DNA of 64,000 nt from Bemisia tabaci (lineage: Eukaryota; Arthropoda; Insecta; Hemiptera; Aleyrodidae). Positions 41,916-51,532 of the stretch are shown piece by piece. Position 1 is the stretch's first letter. Every line of letters starts with the position of its first letter. The notes under the pieces were generated by a model that had not been told where the DNA came from, did no database searches, and was given only the letters and a program-made list of their open reading frames with translations. The translations under genes and the position numbers were made by a program. The stretch is from NCBI RefSeq assembly GCF_918797505.1, contig NC_092797.1, forward strand, positions 44,862,157 to 44,926,156, in the 5' to 3' direction.

Positions 41916-42424
41916 CAATGGAGATGTTGCATGTGTGAGGGATTCACGATTTGACAATGGATTCTTATGTAAAAGTTCGCGAGAAACACGACGATGCCAC
42001 TGGTTTTCTCTGAAATCATCTCCCAAGCTCAAAAAAAGCTCTCAAAGTGAGGCCAAAATGGAGGGGATATCCCACCCTACCCTGAGAGTCCACCTCTACA
42101 TCAAAACAAACTCTCCATGCAAAGATAGGGAGCAAATACATTAGCAGGGTTGCCGTGTTTTCAGTTTTGGAGTCCCCAAATAAAGTGGCAGCCCTGTCAA
42201 TGTATTTGCTCCCTATCTTTGCATGGAGAGTTTGTTTTGAGGTAGAGATAGACTCTCAGGGTAGGGTGGGATATCCCCTCCATTTTGGCCTCACTTTGAG
42301 AGCTTTTTTGAGCTTGGGAGATGATTTCAAAGAAAACCAGTGGCACCGTCGTGTTTCTCGCGAACTTTGATGTAAGAATTAATGGTCAAGTCGCGAATCC
42401 CTCACACATGCAACATTTCCATTT
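41916..42424. mobile_element. Family P long palindrome, 509 bp
   Basis: Arms of about 235 bp: GTTGCATGTGTGAGGGATTC ... TCATCTCCCAAGCTCAAAAA ... GGAGGGGATATCCCACCCTA ... AAACTCTCCATGCAAAGATA, GGGAGCAAATACATT is inverted from AATGTATTTGCTCCCTATCT to GAATCCCTCACACATGCAAC. The spacer is only about 35 bp (AGCAGGGTTGCCG ... GGCAGCCCTGTC). Identity between the arms is high, with a few indels. A centre fragment recurs at 58477-58523. A transcript would form a long double-stranded hairpin. Confidence 0.88.
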
Positions 42425-42722
42425 CACCTACTAGATGGAATAATTAAAACCGATTTGGCAACAAGAGTTGCGTGATGGCTCCTCTCCGATGATTTTGGTC
42501 CATCGTTGTGGGTCCTCCGGTGGGAGAGGGATGGTGGAGGGAGAGTGCATTCCCCGCCTCCTCTTTCATCACACCCCATCCCTCATCGTCCGCAATTTGC
42601 TGAAAGCGCGAATTAGGATTGAGCACCCACTGACTCAATGAATCAGTCTATGGGATTGCTTCACCTGCATCGCCTTTTGAATAGACTCGATTGCGAGGTT
42701 GTCGCGACTACTTTCTAGAGTG
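42425..42722. other. Unassigned stretch
   Basis: A pyrimidine/purine-rich patch near 42520-42590. No gene or repeat recognised. Confidence 0.3.
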
Positions 42723-42886
42723 CAGTGGCGTGGCGTGCTTTGCGATATATCGATTTTTATGCCATTTAAACCTATGAAAGAGGATCGATAAACAGGGTGT
42801 TCGCAGCGAGCACCTTAATAAACGATTCTTTACCATAGGTTTAAATGGCATAACAATCGATACATCGCAATTCACGCCACGCCACT
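42723..42886. mobile_element. Family B hAT-like MITE, copy 6
   Basis: The ends are CAGTGGCGTGGCGTGCTTTG and TTCACGCCACGCCACTG, with GGGTGTTCGCAGCGAGCACC in the centre. The second arm is unusually symmetric (CATAGGTTTAAATGGCATA). No target duplication was seen. Confidence 0.9.
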
Positions 42887-43182
42887 GGTACTCGGTACAC
42901 TCTACAAATTTACTAAATTTCGCAGTTTAGGACTTTTTTTTGTGGCTCAACCATAAAAGCACGTATTTGCGTGAAGAAACCAATGCCACACGCGCTGTGT
43001 CTGAAATGTGCCAGAAGTAGTAGTTCCTGCAAAATGTAGTTTAAATATGTTAAAGAAGTCGGGGGTCAAAGTTAGGGCAGAATTCTGTCGTGAGTAGCTG
43101 AGAAAAAAACCGGCTCGTTTTTGGTAGAAAAATGTATATATGTATGCATATGAATTCACTGAAACGGAGTACAGGCTGCGTG

Positions 43183-43345
43183 CGGAGAGTGATCAAGCAA
43201 ATTGGCAAAACTGGCCTTTTTACATTGAGACCTATGTTGAATAATCGATTCTTGTCGGAGCACCTCGCCTCTCCTATAATCGATTCATTTCCAAAGGTTT
43301 AAATGAAAAGAAAAGTATGTTTCCAACGTCTTGGATCTGCCACTG
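43183..43345. mobile_element. Family E hAT-like MITE, copy 3
   Basis: It runs from CGGAGAGTGATCAAGCAAAT to TTGGATCTGCCACTG and contains TGAATAATCGATTCTTGTCG and TAATCGATTCATTTCC. GCTGCGTG is perfectly repeated on both sides (8 bp), which fixes the ends. Confidence 0.9.
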
Positions 43346-43371
43346 GCTGCGTGTTTCTCATTAAGTCGAGT

Positions 43372-43425
43372 GCGCCTTCAATGAACGTGATGGCAATTTG
43401 AGCTACTTTGGAGCACGAATAGTTG
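43372..43425 (+). repeat. Element C, copy d (boxes only)
   Basis: GCGCCTTCAAT (43372) and GCACGAATAGTTG (43413) are exact, but the 30 bases between differ from copies a-c. The offset is 41 bases. The strong pairing of the other copies is not obvious here. Confidence 0.5.
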
Positions 43426-43492
43426 AACGCTGTAGGTTTGTCACTTACGCTCTGTCCCGGCAATGAACACACGATGATTAGCCTCCTTCTTG

Positions 43493-43685
43493 CTGCCAAG
43501 GAAGTAGAACCTTTGATATTCCGACATTATCTGGTTCATTCCCGATGGATTGTATATTTTAAGGAAAATTATTAATATTCTCCTCCAAATTATTAGATAT
43601 TTAAGGTGGAATTGCAAAATAATTTCCTCGTAATATTAAATGCAATATATTTATACGTTTTACCGAAATTTCTTATTTATCGAAG
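43493..43685. mobile_element. Family A copy broken by the giant palindrome
   Basis: TGCCAAGGAAGTAGAACCTT and interior CTCCTCCAAATTATTAGATA, TTTAAGGTGGAATTGCAAAA, CCGAAATTTCTTATTTATCG follow family A up to where the 1.33 kb palindrome starts. CATACGGCTCTTTAGCAGCA on the palindrome's far side resembles the missing A right end. Confidence 0.55.
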
Positions 43686-45013
43686 AAAGAGCCGTATGCA
43701 AAAACGACATTTTTCGCCCCCCCACTAAAACTTATTCAAACTTCGTCTATCAGTTACTAATACTGGAGCGCTTCTTTCCCCAAATTTTCAGACCCCCAAA
43801 AAATTTTGGGGGGGCGCTAGGGGGGGTGGAAGTCAAAACCTGCGACCCTCGATATCTTTCGAACAAAACAAGATATTGAGACCCGGTTTGGACGAAAAAT
43901 CGTCTAAAATTGCATACTTTAAGATTTTAAAGGTCAAAATCCTAAAATTAAATTTTTAACTTAACTTATGTGCTTTTTTTCAGTTTTTGAGGGAAAACAA
44001 TTTCTTTTAAACAGATTAAACTGAAATTTCACATTTTTTGATTTGAACCAAAACCAGTTTTTTAAATTGTTCGTCTTTTTCCGCATCCAACGAGTGGTCG
44101 TATAAGCTGGGGAACCGAACGGTTCCGGAGTTATGATCGATTGAAGTTTCGCTCAACGCGCGCCGACCGATTTTTGCGCGCAAAAAAGTCGGATTTGACT
44201 GTTATTAAATCAGATTTAATGTTCAAACTGAGCAAAATGCATTATTAGGGACTCTTGAGGGTCGCTGAGTCCAGAAATTACAGATACTTCCAAAAAATTC
44301 ACGTTTTTAAAATTACAGCTCCGTAGCGCTATTTTAGAGGCCCACTGAGCGCCGACCGGCCGCTCAGTGGTCCTGTACGAAGCTGTAATTTTAAAAACGT
44401 GAATTTTTTGGAAGTATCTGTAATTTCTGGACTCAGCGACCCTCAAGAGTCCCAAATAATGCATTTTGCTCAGTTTGAACATTAAATCTGATTTAATAAC
44501 AGTCAAATCCGACTTTTTTGCGCGCAAAAATCGGTCAGCGCGCGTTGAGCGGAAACTTCAATCGATCATAACTCCGGAACCGTTCGGTTCCCCAGCTTAT
44601 ACGACCACTCGTTGGATGCGGAAAAAGACGAACAATTTAAAAAACTGGTTTTGGTTCAAATCAAAAAATGTGAAATTTCAGTTTAATCTGTTTAAAAGAA
44701 ATTGTTTTCCCTCAAAAACTGAAAAAAAGCACATAAGTTAAGTTAAAAATTTAATTTTAGGATTTTGACCTTTAAAATCTTAAAGTATGCAATTTTAGAC
44801 GATTTTTCGTCCAAACCGGGCCTCAATATCTTGTTTTGTTCGAAAGATATCGAGGGTCGCAGGTTTTGACTTCCACCCCCCTAGCGCCCCCCAAAATTTT
44901 TTGGGGGTCTGAAACTTTGGGGAAAGAAGCGCTCCAGTATTAGTAACTGATAGACGAAGTTTGAATAAGTTTTAGTGGGGGGCGAAAAATGTCGTTTTTG
45001 CATACGGCTCTTT
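43686..45013. mobile_element. Family F giant palindrome, 1.33 kb
   Basis: Two arms of about 660 bp are near-identical inverted copies. They run from AAAGAGCCGTATGCAAAAAC, GACATTTTTCGCCCC at the left, via CTAAAACTTATTCAAACTTC, TAAGCTGGGGAACCGAACGG and GCGCGCAAAAAAGTCGGATT, to the centre GAGCGCCGACCGGCCGCTC near 44356, and back to GCATACGGCTCTTT. Differences are a few substitutions and small indels. No transposase ORF exists: ORFs are the same DNA read in mirrored frames. It appears inserted in a family A copy. Function is unknown. It could be a fold-back transposon. Confidence 0.9.
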
Positions 45014-45075
45014 AGCAGCATATGAAGAATACATCGGTGAATACATCGGTACAAATGGCAATTCTCTCTCGATGT

Positions 45076-45332
45076 CTGCCCTGTCAAGAAAGAACGCCAC
45101 ATGAGCCTTTGAATATTGTTAAGTTTTCTTTTATAAAACACAGAAACCCTGGGAATCCTGTCATAATATTATTCTTTCTATAACTTCCAAAAATTTCACT
45201 CGTAATTTGATCTGAATTCCCAGAAAACGTCAAGAAAAAACACTCAAAACCTTGCCAGAAGTTTATATTGTTTCAGGAGTAATTTGGCAACATTTGAATG
45301 CATATACGGTGTTTTTCCTTAGCACGGTGCAG
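45076..45332. mobile_element. Family A MITE, copy 15 (diverged)
   Basis: CTGCCCTGTCAAGAAAGAAC, GCCACATGAGCCTTTGAATA left, and AATTTGGCAACATTTGAATG, CATATACGGTGTTTTTCCTT, AGCACGGTGCAG right. It lies 62 bp from the giant palindrome. Confidence 0.8.
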
Positions 45333-45676
45333 AATTGATGGACTTTGCTAAAGCAACAGAGCCTCAGAACCCAAGGCATCCCTTACACGCGTGAACGGTA
45401 ATCAAAGATTTACGGGCGTTGCATTTATGCATAAGCCAGCGGCGGCGGGAAAGTCCCTTAAGTCGAAAACAACTTAAATACACGGGTTCCAGACCGGACT
45501 TACGCGGCTCTTTGTCGATGTGACACGCCGTTATGACCTCAGTTCCGGTTCGCGCGTCGATTAACTCCCTAGACCGGAGGTCTCGATCCACTTAAGCCCT
45601 GTCCTCGCTATGTGCCGAATATCGCGCGGAAACCGCCATTCGTCGCACAACGTGACGTTTAAGATATAATTCGTCA
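45333..45676. other. Unassigned, CpG-richer stretch
   Basis: A 75-codon minus ORF (45364-45591) without domain features. GC content is above its flanks. No splice-bounded exon could be supported. Confidence 0.3.
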
Positions 45677-46083
45677 TAGAGTACCTATATTGAGAGAGTA
45701 TGGCCACTGGTGTTACCACTTCTGATTGGCTCAGCCATCTCAGGCTGAATGGAGCCCTTAGGACCCAAAAATGGCGGACGCCATAAATTAATGTAATGCA
45801 AAATGACTCAAAATGTGGTTTTCTTTGCTTATCGTAACGAGAAATTTACCCAAATGCACTATTGCGACTTCTTTACATATTTTTAAGGCTAATCGTGTGC
45901 AATTTTTGAAAAAAAATATCTTGGATGTAGCAAGTTGGCAGCAAGTGCGGTTGGTGATAACCGTCAAAAGTTGGCAATGGCCCCCCTCCCATCCACAAAA
46001 ACCAAAACAAAGCACCGCCATTTTTGGGTCCTAAGCCTCTCCATGGGGCCCAGTGGCCATACTCTCTCAATATAGGTACTCTA
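45677..46083. mobile_element. Family L element, copy 2, 407 bp
   Basis: The termini TAGAGTACCTATATTGAGAG then AGTATGGCCACTGG are inverted at CCAGTGGCCATACTCTCTCA then ATATAGGTACTCTA. The inner arms AGGACCCAAAAATGGCGG / CCGCCATTTTTGGGTCCT continue the symmetry. ATTCGTCA is perfectly repeated outside both ends (8 bp). The related copy at 5250 shares the TAGAGT(C/A)CCT.TAT..TGAGAG plan. Confidence 0.9.
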
Positions 46084-46272
46084 ATTCGTCAAGCTCGCGA
46101 TATATCGCATCGATTGTGTCAAAAACCTTGACAGATTTTAAATTTTTAGCCAAAAAAGGACGAAAGCCCCGCGCATTAGCCTAAAGAATCGTTTTAAACA
46201 AAAACACTGGCAAAATTCAGAGAACTGAAAGCAGAATCCTGATTGGAAAGAACCTCGCATTCGATACAGAAA
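46084..46272. other. Unassigned stretch
   Basis: Nothing recognised between L copy 2 and the U palindrome. Confidence 0.3.
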
Positions 46273-46378
46273 ATGAGAGAAATGTTTTCTCTCTCGAGCA
46301 ACTAGTTGGTGCCTAGGAGAGGAATGTATTCGTTCCTAAGCACAAACTAGTTGCTCAGGAGAAAAATACATTTCTCTC
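46273..46378. repeat. Family U palindrome
   Basis: GAGAGAAATGTTTTCTCTCT, CGAGCAACTAGTTGGTGCCT, AGGAG is inverted at TCCTAAGCACAAACTAGTTG, CTCAGGAGAAAAATACATTT, CTCTC. CTCCTCAGGAGAAGATACTT and GACAAGAAAATGTCTTCTTT fragments continue to 46480. It is a probable short MITE with decayed flanks. Confidence 0.6.
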
Positions 46379-47211
46379 CTTAATTCCTCTCATAAAAAGA
46401 AGCTTCCTCCTCAGGAGAAGATACTTGTCTTCATCGATAATTAATTCTAGGGACAAGAAAATGTCTTCTTTTCTAAATAATCTGCAAGGTTTTTTGAATA
46501 TAAACATGATTATAACTGACGAAAAACACGATGTCTCGTAAAGTTGTCAGAATTTTAAGGTATTTTCTATTCCCTGTAACTATAGAACGAATCCTCGCCG
46601 AATGTTTTGCGACCCTTCATTTTAAAGCAACTTTTATGTACTTTTAAAAAAAATTTTCGCATTTTTGGCAGAAACTTAATAATTTTCGTGAAAATTGCAA
46701 ACAAAATCTTTCAAAAAATGCACATTTTGTAGTGCAATTCAGAATTTTGGGGCCATTTCCTGCCCTTGCGGGCGTCCAAACGTGTCGAACTATTAGTATG
46801 TTGGTAAGGTAGTTTAACTAGAGAGATTCCTGCACAGTAAGCTTTCGTTGCAATTTATTCAAACGCTACGTTGACCTGAATAGGGACCAAACGCATTAAT
46901 TCGAACTTCGCGAATGATTTTCAATTTTCCAGTCGGGAAATATTTCTCGGGCAGTGTGCGGCGGTATGACACGGTGCAGTCCGGTAACAACGCCCGACCG
47001 CAGTTCGCATCGCACGCCCGGGGTCTCTCAGGGACGTATCCTTTTAACTCGAGCGCTAGGGGCAGGAATAACCGATGCACGCTGAACTTCACACCCACGG
47101 GATCGTCCGTGTGGTTGCGCTTCTCCCGAATTAAGCCCGACATGAATCTCCACAAAAGGGCAATCGCAAGTTGGTAGCGCGGTTTTTAGGCTATAGATAG
47201 ACATAAATACC
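46379..47211. other. Unassigned stretch
   Basis: The 46859-47177 part is GC-richer with opposing ORFs (98 codons minus, 87 plus). Neither has a recognisable domain. No repeat termini were seen. Confidence 0.3.
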
Positions 47212-47456
47212 ATGCCGTGCTAAGGAAGAACGCCGTAGCCTTTTTGCGCTGCCTTTCTTCTGGTAAAATACAAATTCTCAGGAAAGCTTGTGAACATTTT
47301 CCGTCCTATTGTCCAGAGAATTTTTTCCCCAATGTGATCTAAAATATCAGAGAATTTTGAGTAGAAATTTTCATCATTTGTTTCAAAAATTAATATTTCA
47401 AGAGGAGAAAGGCAACTCTCGGATGTGCATATGGCGTTTTTGCTTAGCACAGCAGC
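47212..47456. mobile_element. Family A MITE, copy 16
   Basis: ATGCCGTGCTAAGGAAGAAC left. AGGCAACTCTCGGATGTGCA, TATGGCGTTTTTGCTTAGCA, CAGCAG right. A short deletion after GCCGTA removes the usual TGAACATTC. Confidence 0.82.
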
Positions 47457-47689
47457 ATAGATTGGTGGTGGCCTGAGAGAAGTCGTACACAACATGGATA
47501 CGGTTGATTTTGCTTTTCTCGACGGTGAGATTTCTTTCTTTCAAGGACGGTAACTGATATTCAATACCGTGATAATTTTAAAAGTTATCAGTTTAATTTA
47601 ACGTATATATTTAACAACATCCAAATAAAAATCAATGAGACATTGAGAATGAGAATTTTAATATTTGTATTCTTAATTTCTTATTATCT

Positions 47690-47925
47690 TCTGCGGGCTG
47701 ATTATTGAATTTGATAGACAAAGACGTAGACAAAGAATACATGGGGTGAGTGGAGCGACCCTATCGGTAGACTATAGAGTTCCTTTGACACTGACATTTT
47801 TTCCCTAAGGACGGTACCTAACGTACGTTCAATATCTTGGCCTGCCGGCTGATTATTGAAATTTATAGACAAACGTATAGAAAAAGCATACAAAAGGAAA
47901 TGTAGCGATCTTATTTGTTGAAACT
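47690..47925 (-). pseudogene. Two decayed inverted relatives of the secreted-peptide gene
   Basis: On the minus strand, 47847-47905 encodes LYAFSIRLSINFNNQPAG, closely matching LYSSSIALSIDLNDQLAE in the plus-strand peptide at 47976-48215. A second block, at 47695-47746, reads FFVYVFVYQIQ then stops and is clearly the same DNA. At DNA level all three contain GCTGAT(T/C)ATTGA.....ATAGACAAA...TAGA.(A/G)AAG.ATAC. TACCGTCCTTAGGG-type flanks repeat at 47540 and 47810. The signal-peptide half is absent from both copies. Confidence 0.5.
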
Positions 47926-47975
47926 GGTTGTTGTAATAGACTGATAAGGGTGAAAATGATGGCCTAGTTATACAT

Positions 47976-48215
47976 ATGGTTTCTCGTGGGTTGCCGTTAG
48001 TTAGTCTATTGCTTATGTGCATTGCACTCATTGCAGCCACTCGCCTTCACCATGAGGATTGTTCCATTTTATCTTTGTATTCTTCGTCTATAGCTTTGTC
48101 TATCGATCTCAATGATCAGCTCGCTGAAATCAATGATATCTCGATCTTATTAAAAAACCCCTTACCCCGCAGGAAATTACGCCGAGCAAGGCGTGTGATT
48201 CAAGATTATATTTAG
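47976..48215 (+). CDS. Small secreted peptide, possible prohormone or effector
   Basis: A 79-residue frame. Residues 1-22 (MVSRGLPLVSLLLMCIALIA) form a good signal peptide. The body contains LSLYSSSIALSIDLNDQLAE at about 33-52 and ends with a highly basic segment PRRKLRRARRVIQ holding dibasic sites, which could be processed. There is a single cysteine after the signal. In-frame TAA and TAG lie upstream at about 47932-47937, so the ATG is the first available one. No splice site was evident, and an AATATAAT-like polyadenylation signal near 48271 is weak. Two inverted, degraded relatives lie 50-280 bp to the left, indicating a locally duplicated sequence. No family is recognised. Conservation of the body in an opposite-strand relative argues that it was once selected, but a non-coding repeat cannot be excluded. 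Confidence 0.45.
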   Translation: MVSRGLPLVSLLLMCIALIAATRLHHEDCSILSLYSSSIALSIDLNDQLAEINDISILLKNPLPRRKLRRARRVIQDYI

Positions 48216-48521
48216 AAATTGATGACCCTAAATTCCTCGCCCTCCATTCGTAAAGCACCCGGGTGTGCATAATATAATGAATACATTTTCGTTGTCTTCA
48301 ACACCTTGATAAATGAGTTCTTAATGATCCACTGATGCTCTCACGTTTAATATACTTACCCCGCGCGCAACAATATTTCACCTGCAGTTGTGAAAATTCG
48401 ACGAGTGTTAGGTGCACACTTTCCATCCTATATTTTTGGATCCGTGCACACCTTGTTTCTCTTGGATTTCATGTTTGAAACATTTTTGTTTTGCGTATTT
48501 TGCTCAAGGGAGCGCTCATAT

Positions 48522-48773
48522 TCCCGCACTGAGGAAAAACGCTGTATAAAAATTCGAGAGTTGCCAAATTTTCCCTGATAAAACGTTTATTTTGGAAAGA
48601 AGTTACACGCGTTTTTCCTTAATATTGTCAGATATTTTAGATCAAAGTGCGAACAATATTGCCTGGAGAATTTGAATAAAACTGTTCACAACTTTCCCAG
48701 CAAATTAGTATTTTATCAAAGGAAATTTGGCACCATCCGAAAGTTCTTACGGCGTTTCTTCTTAGGACGGCTG
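48522..48773. mobile_element. Family A MITE, copy 17
   Basis: TCCCGCACTGAGGAAAAACG left and CTTACGGCGTTTCTTCTTAG, GACGGCTG right, with typical arms and interior. Confidence 0.82.
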
Positions 48774-49527
48774 CGTAGTTACATAAGGCATCGGGGGGAG
48801 GGGGGGGGGGGGGGTTATCAACGTTAGCAGTTTCACGATACCGTTCCGTGGCATCATTAGGAGTTTTTATCATAAAGTTACGTAATACTGCAATAATTTT
48901 TTCTCATTTCTTAAAAGGACCCATCATTCAGCGTATTATTGTCGCATTTTCTTAAAATTTGAAGGAAGTTGGGCAGCCAGCAAAATATACGCATTGCCTT
49001 TCATCGTGAAATGTTGCAGAGATGATATTCAATATCGGCTGCTTAGATTAAAGCTCCGTCTTTCAGCCCATCCACTAATTAACGACGGATCCGAAAATAT
49101 TCCCTTTAATTATACTCATGGATTGCGCGGGTGTCACAGAGACGCGGGTAAACACTGCTCAATTACAAAGTACTTTAAATTCGATCCCTTCGAAGGCGTA
49201 TTATACGGGGAGCCTCAGCCGCGGGAACGAGAGAGAAACCCGTTCAGGTGTGAGAAAAAAGGCGAGATCAAACTTTGGAGTCCAGGCATTATTCCTGACT
49301 GAGTAAGTGATAAACCCCCCGTAAACTGCGAATCTGCGCTGGAAAATTGGGAGTAAATTCATAAAATCCAATTAAAAGTTTGACTTGGGAGTGGCTAAAT
49401 TTTTTAGAGCACTTCATCAAATGAGCGCCGACACACCCTCCCTCCCCGTGTCGGGCAAGTTTCGCCAAGTGGCTGTCAGATCTCGGGAGATTCTCCCAAA
49501 TTTTCCTCAGATTAACCAAGGGATTTC
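48774..49527. other. Unassigned stretch with a G run
   Basis: A run of about 16 G interrupted by A lies at 48796-48814. The 102-codon plus ORF at 48994-49302 is hydrophilic and has no recognisable motif. I do not call it. Confidence 0.35.
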
Positions 49528-49738
49528 ACTGGAAAAAAAAGTTTGGTATCATCTACTTCATTTTTTACACAGTGGCACTATTTAGTGAAAATAAACAGAA
49601 TTATAGTAGTATTTATCAGAACTCTGGTGACCCTCACCATAATATGGTACATGCTACCATGAAGTCTGGTGTTTATTACCATACTCGTATCACTGTGTCT
49701 AATTATGATAAAATCTACCATGGTTTTTTTTTATCAGC
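49528..49738. mobile_element. Family M-type element
   Basis: It starts CACTGGAAAAAAAAGTTTGG, TATCAT and ends AATCTACCATGGTTTTTTTTTATCAG. Inner inverted segments include ACTCTGGTGACCC / CATGAAGTCTGGTG-like and ACCATAATATGGTA motifs. The termini match families K and M in plan (CACTG plus an A run), but the arms are only partly symmetric. Confidence 0.5.
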
Positions 49739-50590
49739 GAAGAACGCATGAACTGATCTCATTTACGTATGTCTGTGCCTGAAAAAAAATATTAGGGGTT
49801 ATTTTTGTTGACTCTACGTAAATTTTACAGCTGAATGTGAAAATTACATCGGATTTTTTTCCTTTTTCCAACCAGTTTTCTAAGAAAATCGAGATTTTTC
49901 TCAGAAATATGACCTTTATTCCAAGGAAAATTAAATTTCTTGGGAAACTGAGTGCATGTGAGAAAACTCATCAAAGCGATTTTTGGACTCAAATGCCCAA
50001 AATAAATGGAAAATTACGTATCCTATGCCCAATAGTTCCCAGCTGTCTCTAATAATGAGGTTTTTCTGCGCAAATGGCATACTATTTGTTCACGATTTAT
50101 TTCTCCGGAAAATACGTAAATAATAGGCTGGGCTAAGGTCACTTTTAGTTTTAGCAGTCATAAATAGTTAGAGTAGCTTTATGGATGCTTTCAGACATTT
50201 TGAATGTCACATGAGTTGGACATACATGCATCTTGGACTTTTTTAGCATGTAACGTTTGCATGCTTCTCTCCAAAGAAGGTAGTCGTACGGAAGTCCGAT
50301 TTCGAGTCATTCAGCACTGCGGATCAATTTCTGTGGACGGTCCAAAATGTGTTCTGCTCGTTGATCAATGCCAATTCCGCACTCGCTCAATCCTCGCAAC
50401 ACCTGAAATCGCAGAACGAGTGTTGATTTCCACAGTTTTGATCACACTAAATCACAATTTTAGGTGCGGTTTTGCTACACCTTCCCAACGAAAGTCATTG
50501 GACCAAAACTTGAGAGCGAGATTGCCAAATCCCATCCATACTCCCTTGAGAGTTGTTCTGATAAGGTGATAAACTTCATCAATTATTATT
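49739..50590. other. Unassigned stretch
   Basis: AT-rich. The 121-codon plus ORF (50204-50569) has no signal peptide or domain I recognise and is flanked by no clear splice signals. Confidence 0.35.
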
Positions 50591-50599
50591 TTGTCCGGT

Positions 50600-50765
50600 G
50601 ATTGCGGAATGTAAAGAAAAATCGTGTGATTCAGCAGATATCCTTGTTTACAGTGTTGTAGACTTCCTGTCTTACGTCATTTTCCACATCGAGAACTACC
50701 ACTCGTAATGTTTCGAAGACTTCGCGGTATTTTTTATTTTCTATAGTGTGAAGAACATTTATTGA
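50600..50765. repeat. Family T fragment
   Basis: GATATCCTTGTTTACAGTGT, TGTAGACTTCCTGTCTTACG aligns with the T blocks at 36740 and 38660. It is diverged. Confidence 0.5.
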
Positions 50766-50823
50766 AAATTTTAAGCTATGATGTTGGTTCGGTCTCTTTT
50801 TAAAAAATAAAGTAGGAGCGGCG

Positions 50824-51369
50824 ATGGACCACTATACAAGGTACAAATGTAAGCAATCTGATACATGATGCTTAGCCAGAATTTCACGTAGAACAAGATT
50901 AGCTTAACGAATATTACTGAAACTCCTAACGAAGATATCAAAGTTTTTATTTCACATTGGTTACGAGGAAGTTTAAGTGCCCGCTCACAAGAAACTCAAG
51001 CTCTACGTGAGTCAAATCGTGCACTGCAACGGTTTCAGCAAGCTTCTCAATCGAGCAATGTTCATTTCCCACCATGTGTGGTTCAAACTATAAGAAATTT
51101 GCTATAGCTGAGCCGAAGCGTCAAGATTGAGGTTGCCAGATTTTTAAATCGCAGATACCGTCATGATAACGTTAAGCGCGCTATGTGAATCACGTAGAGC
51201 ATTGAGTTTTCATGAGCGGGTGATTTCAATTCACGCATCAAGTATCATTCAATATTTTCGTAAAGTGTGATATCGGTACTTTTCGTTGTGTGCATCGTGT
51301 TTTACATAAAATTTGGGTAAAGAAACATGTATCAAAATGCTGAAATTCGTACCTTGTCTAGTGGTCCAT
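50824..51369. mobile_element. Family V imperfect palindrome, 546 bp
   Basis: The ends ATGGACCACTATACAAGGTA then CAAAT are inverted at ATTCG then TACCTTGTCTAGTGGTCCAT. The next arms (AAGCAATCTGATACATG / CATGTATCAAAATGCT) and CCCGCTCACAAGAAACTCAA, GCTCTACGTGA / TCACGTAGAGCATTGAGTTT, TCATGAGCGGGTG continue inward. It has no coding capacity and no target duplication was found. Confidence 0.75.
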
Positions 51370-51410
51370 TACGAAATGCCACAACCATTATGTAGGTAAT
51401 GGTAAATGAT

Positions 51411-51532
51411 GTCGCTCCTCTGACACGTATGGTCATATCTCAATTTTCACGTGAGCCTTGTTTTATGTATAGATTCATACTTTCTGGGGCTCATGTGAAA
51501 ATCGAGATACGCCCTTGCGTCAACGGAACGAC
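51411..51532. mobile_element. Family W palindromic element, copy 1
   Basis: GTCGCTCCTCTGACACGTAT, GGTCATATCTCAATTTTCAC, GTGAGCC is inverted at GGCTCATGTGAAAATCGAGA, TACGCCCTTGCGTCAACGGA, ACGAC. The centre is about 28 bp. A second copy is at 57493. Confidence 0.75.

Noticed and set aside
44216..44741. Opposed ORFs of 91-103 codons in the giant palindrome
   Set aside because: They are mirror images of the same DNA and match no transposase.
48365..48386. Possible minus-strand microexon before GTAAGTAT
   Set aside because: Only 22 bases between an acceptor-like and a donor-like site, with nothing to connect it to.
50204..50569. 121-codon plus-strand ORF
   Set aside because: No domain, signal peptide or splice context, and the composition is unremarkable.
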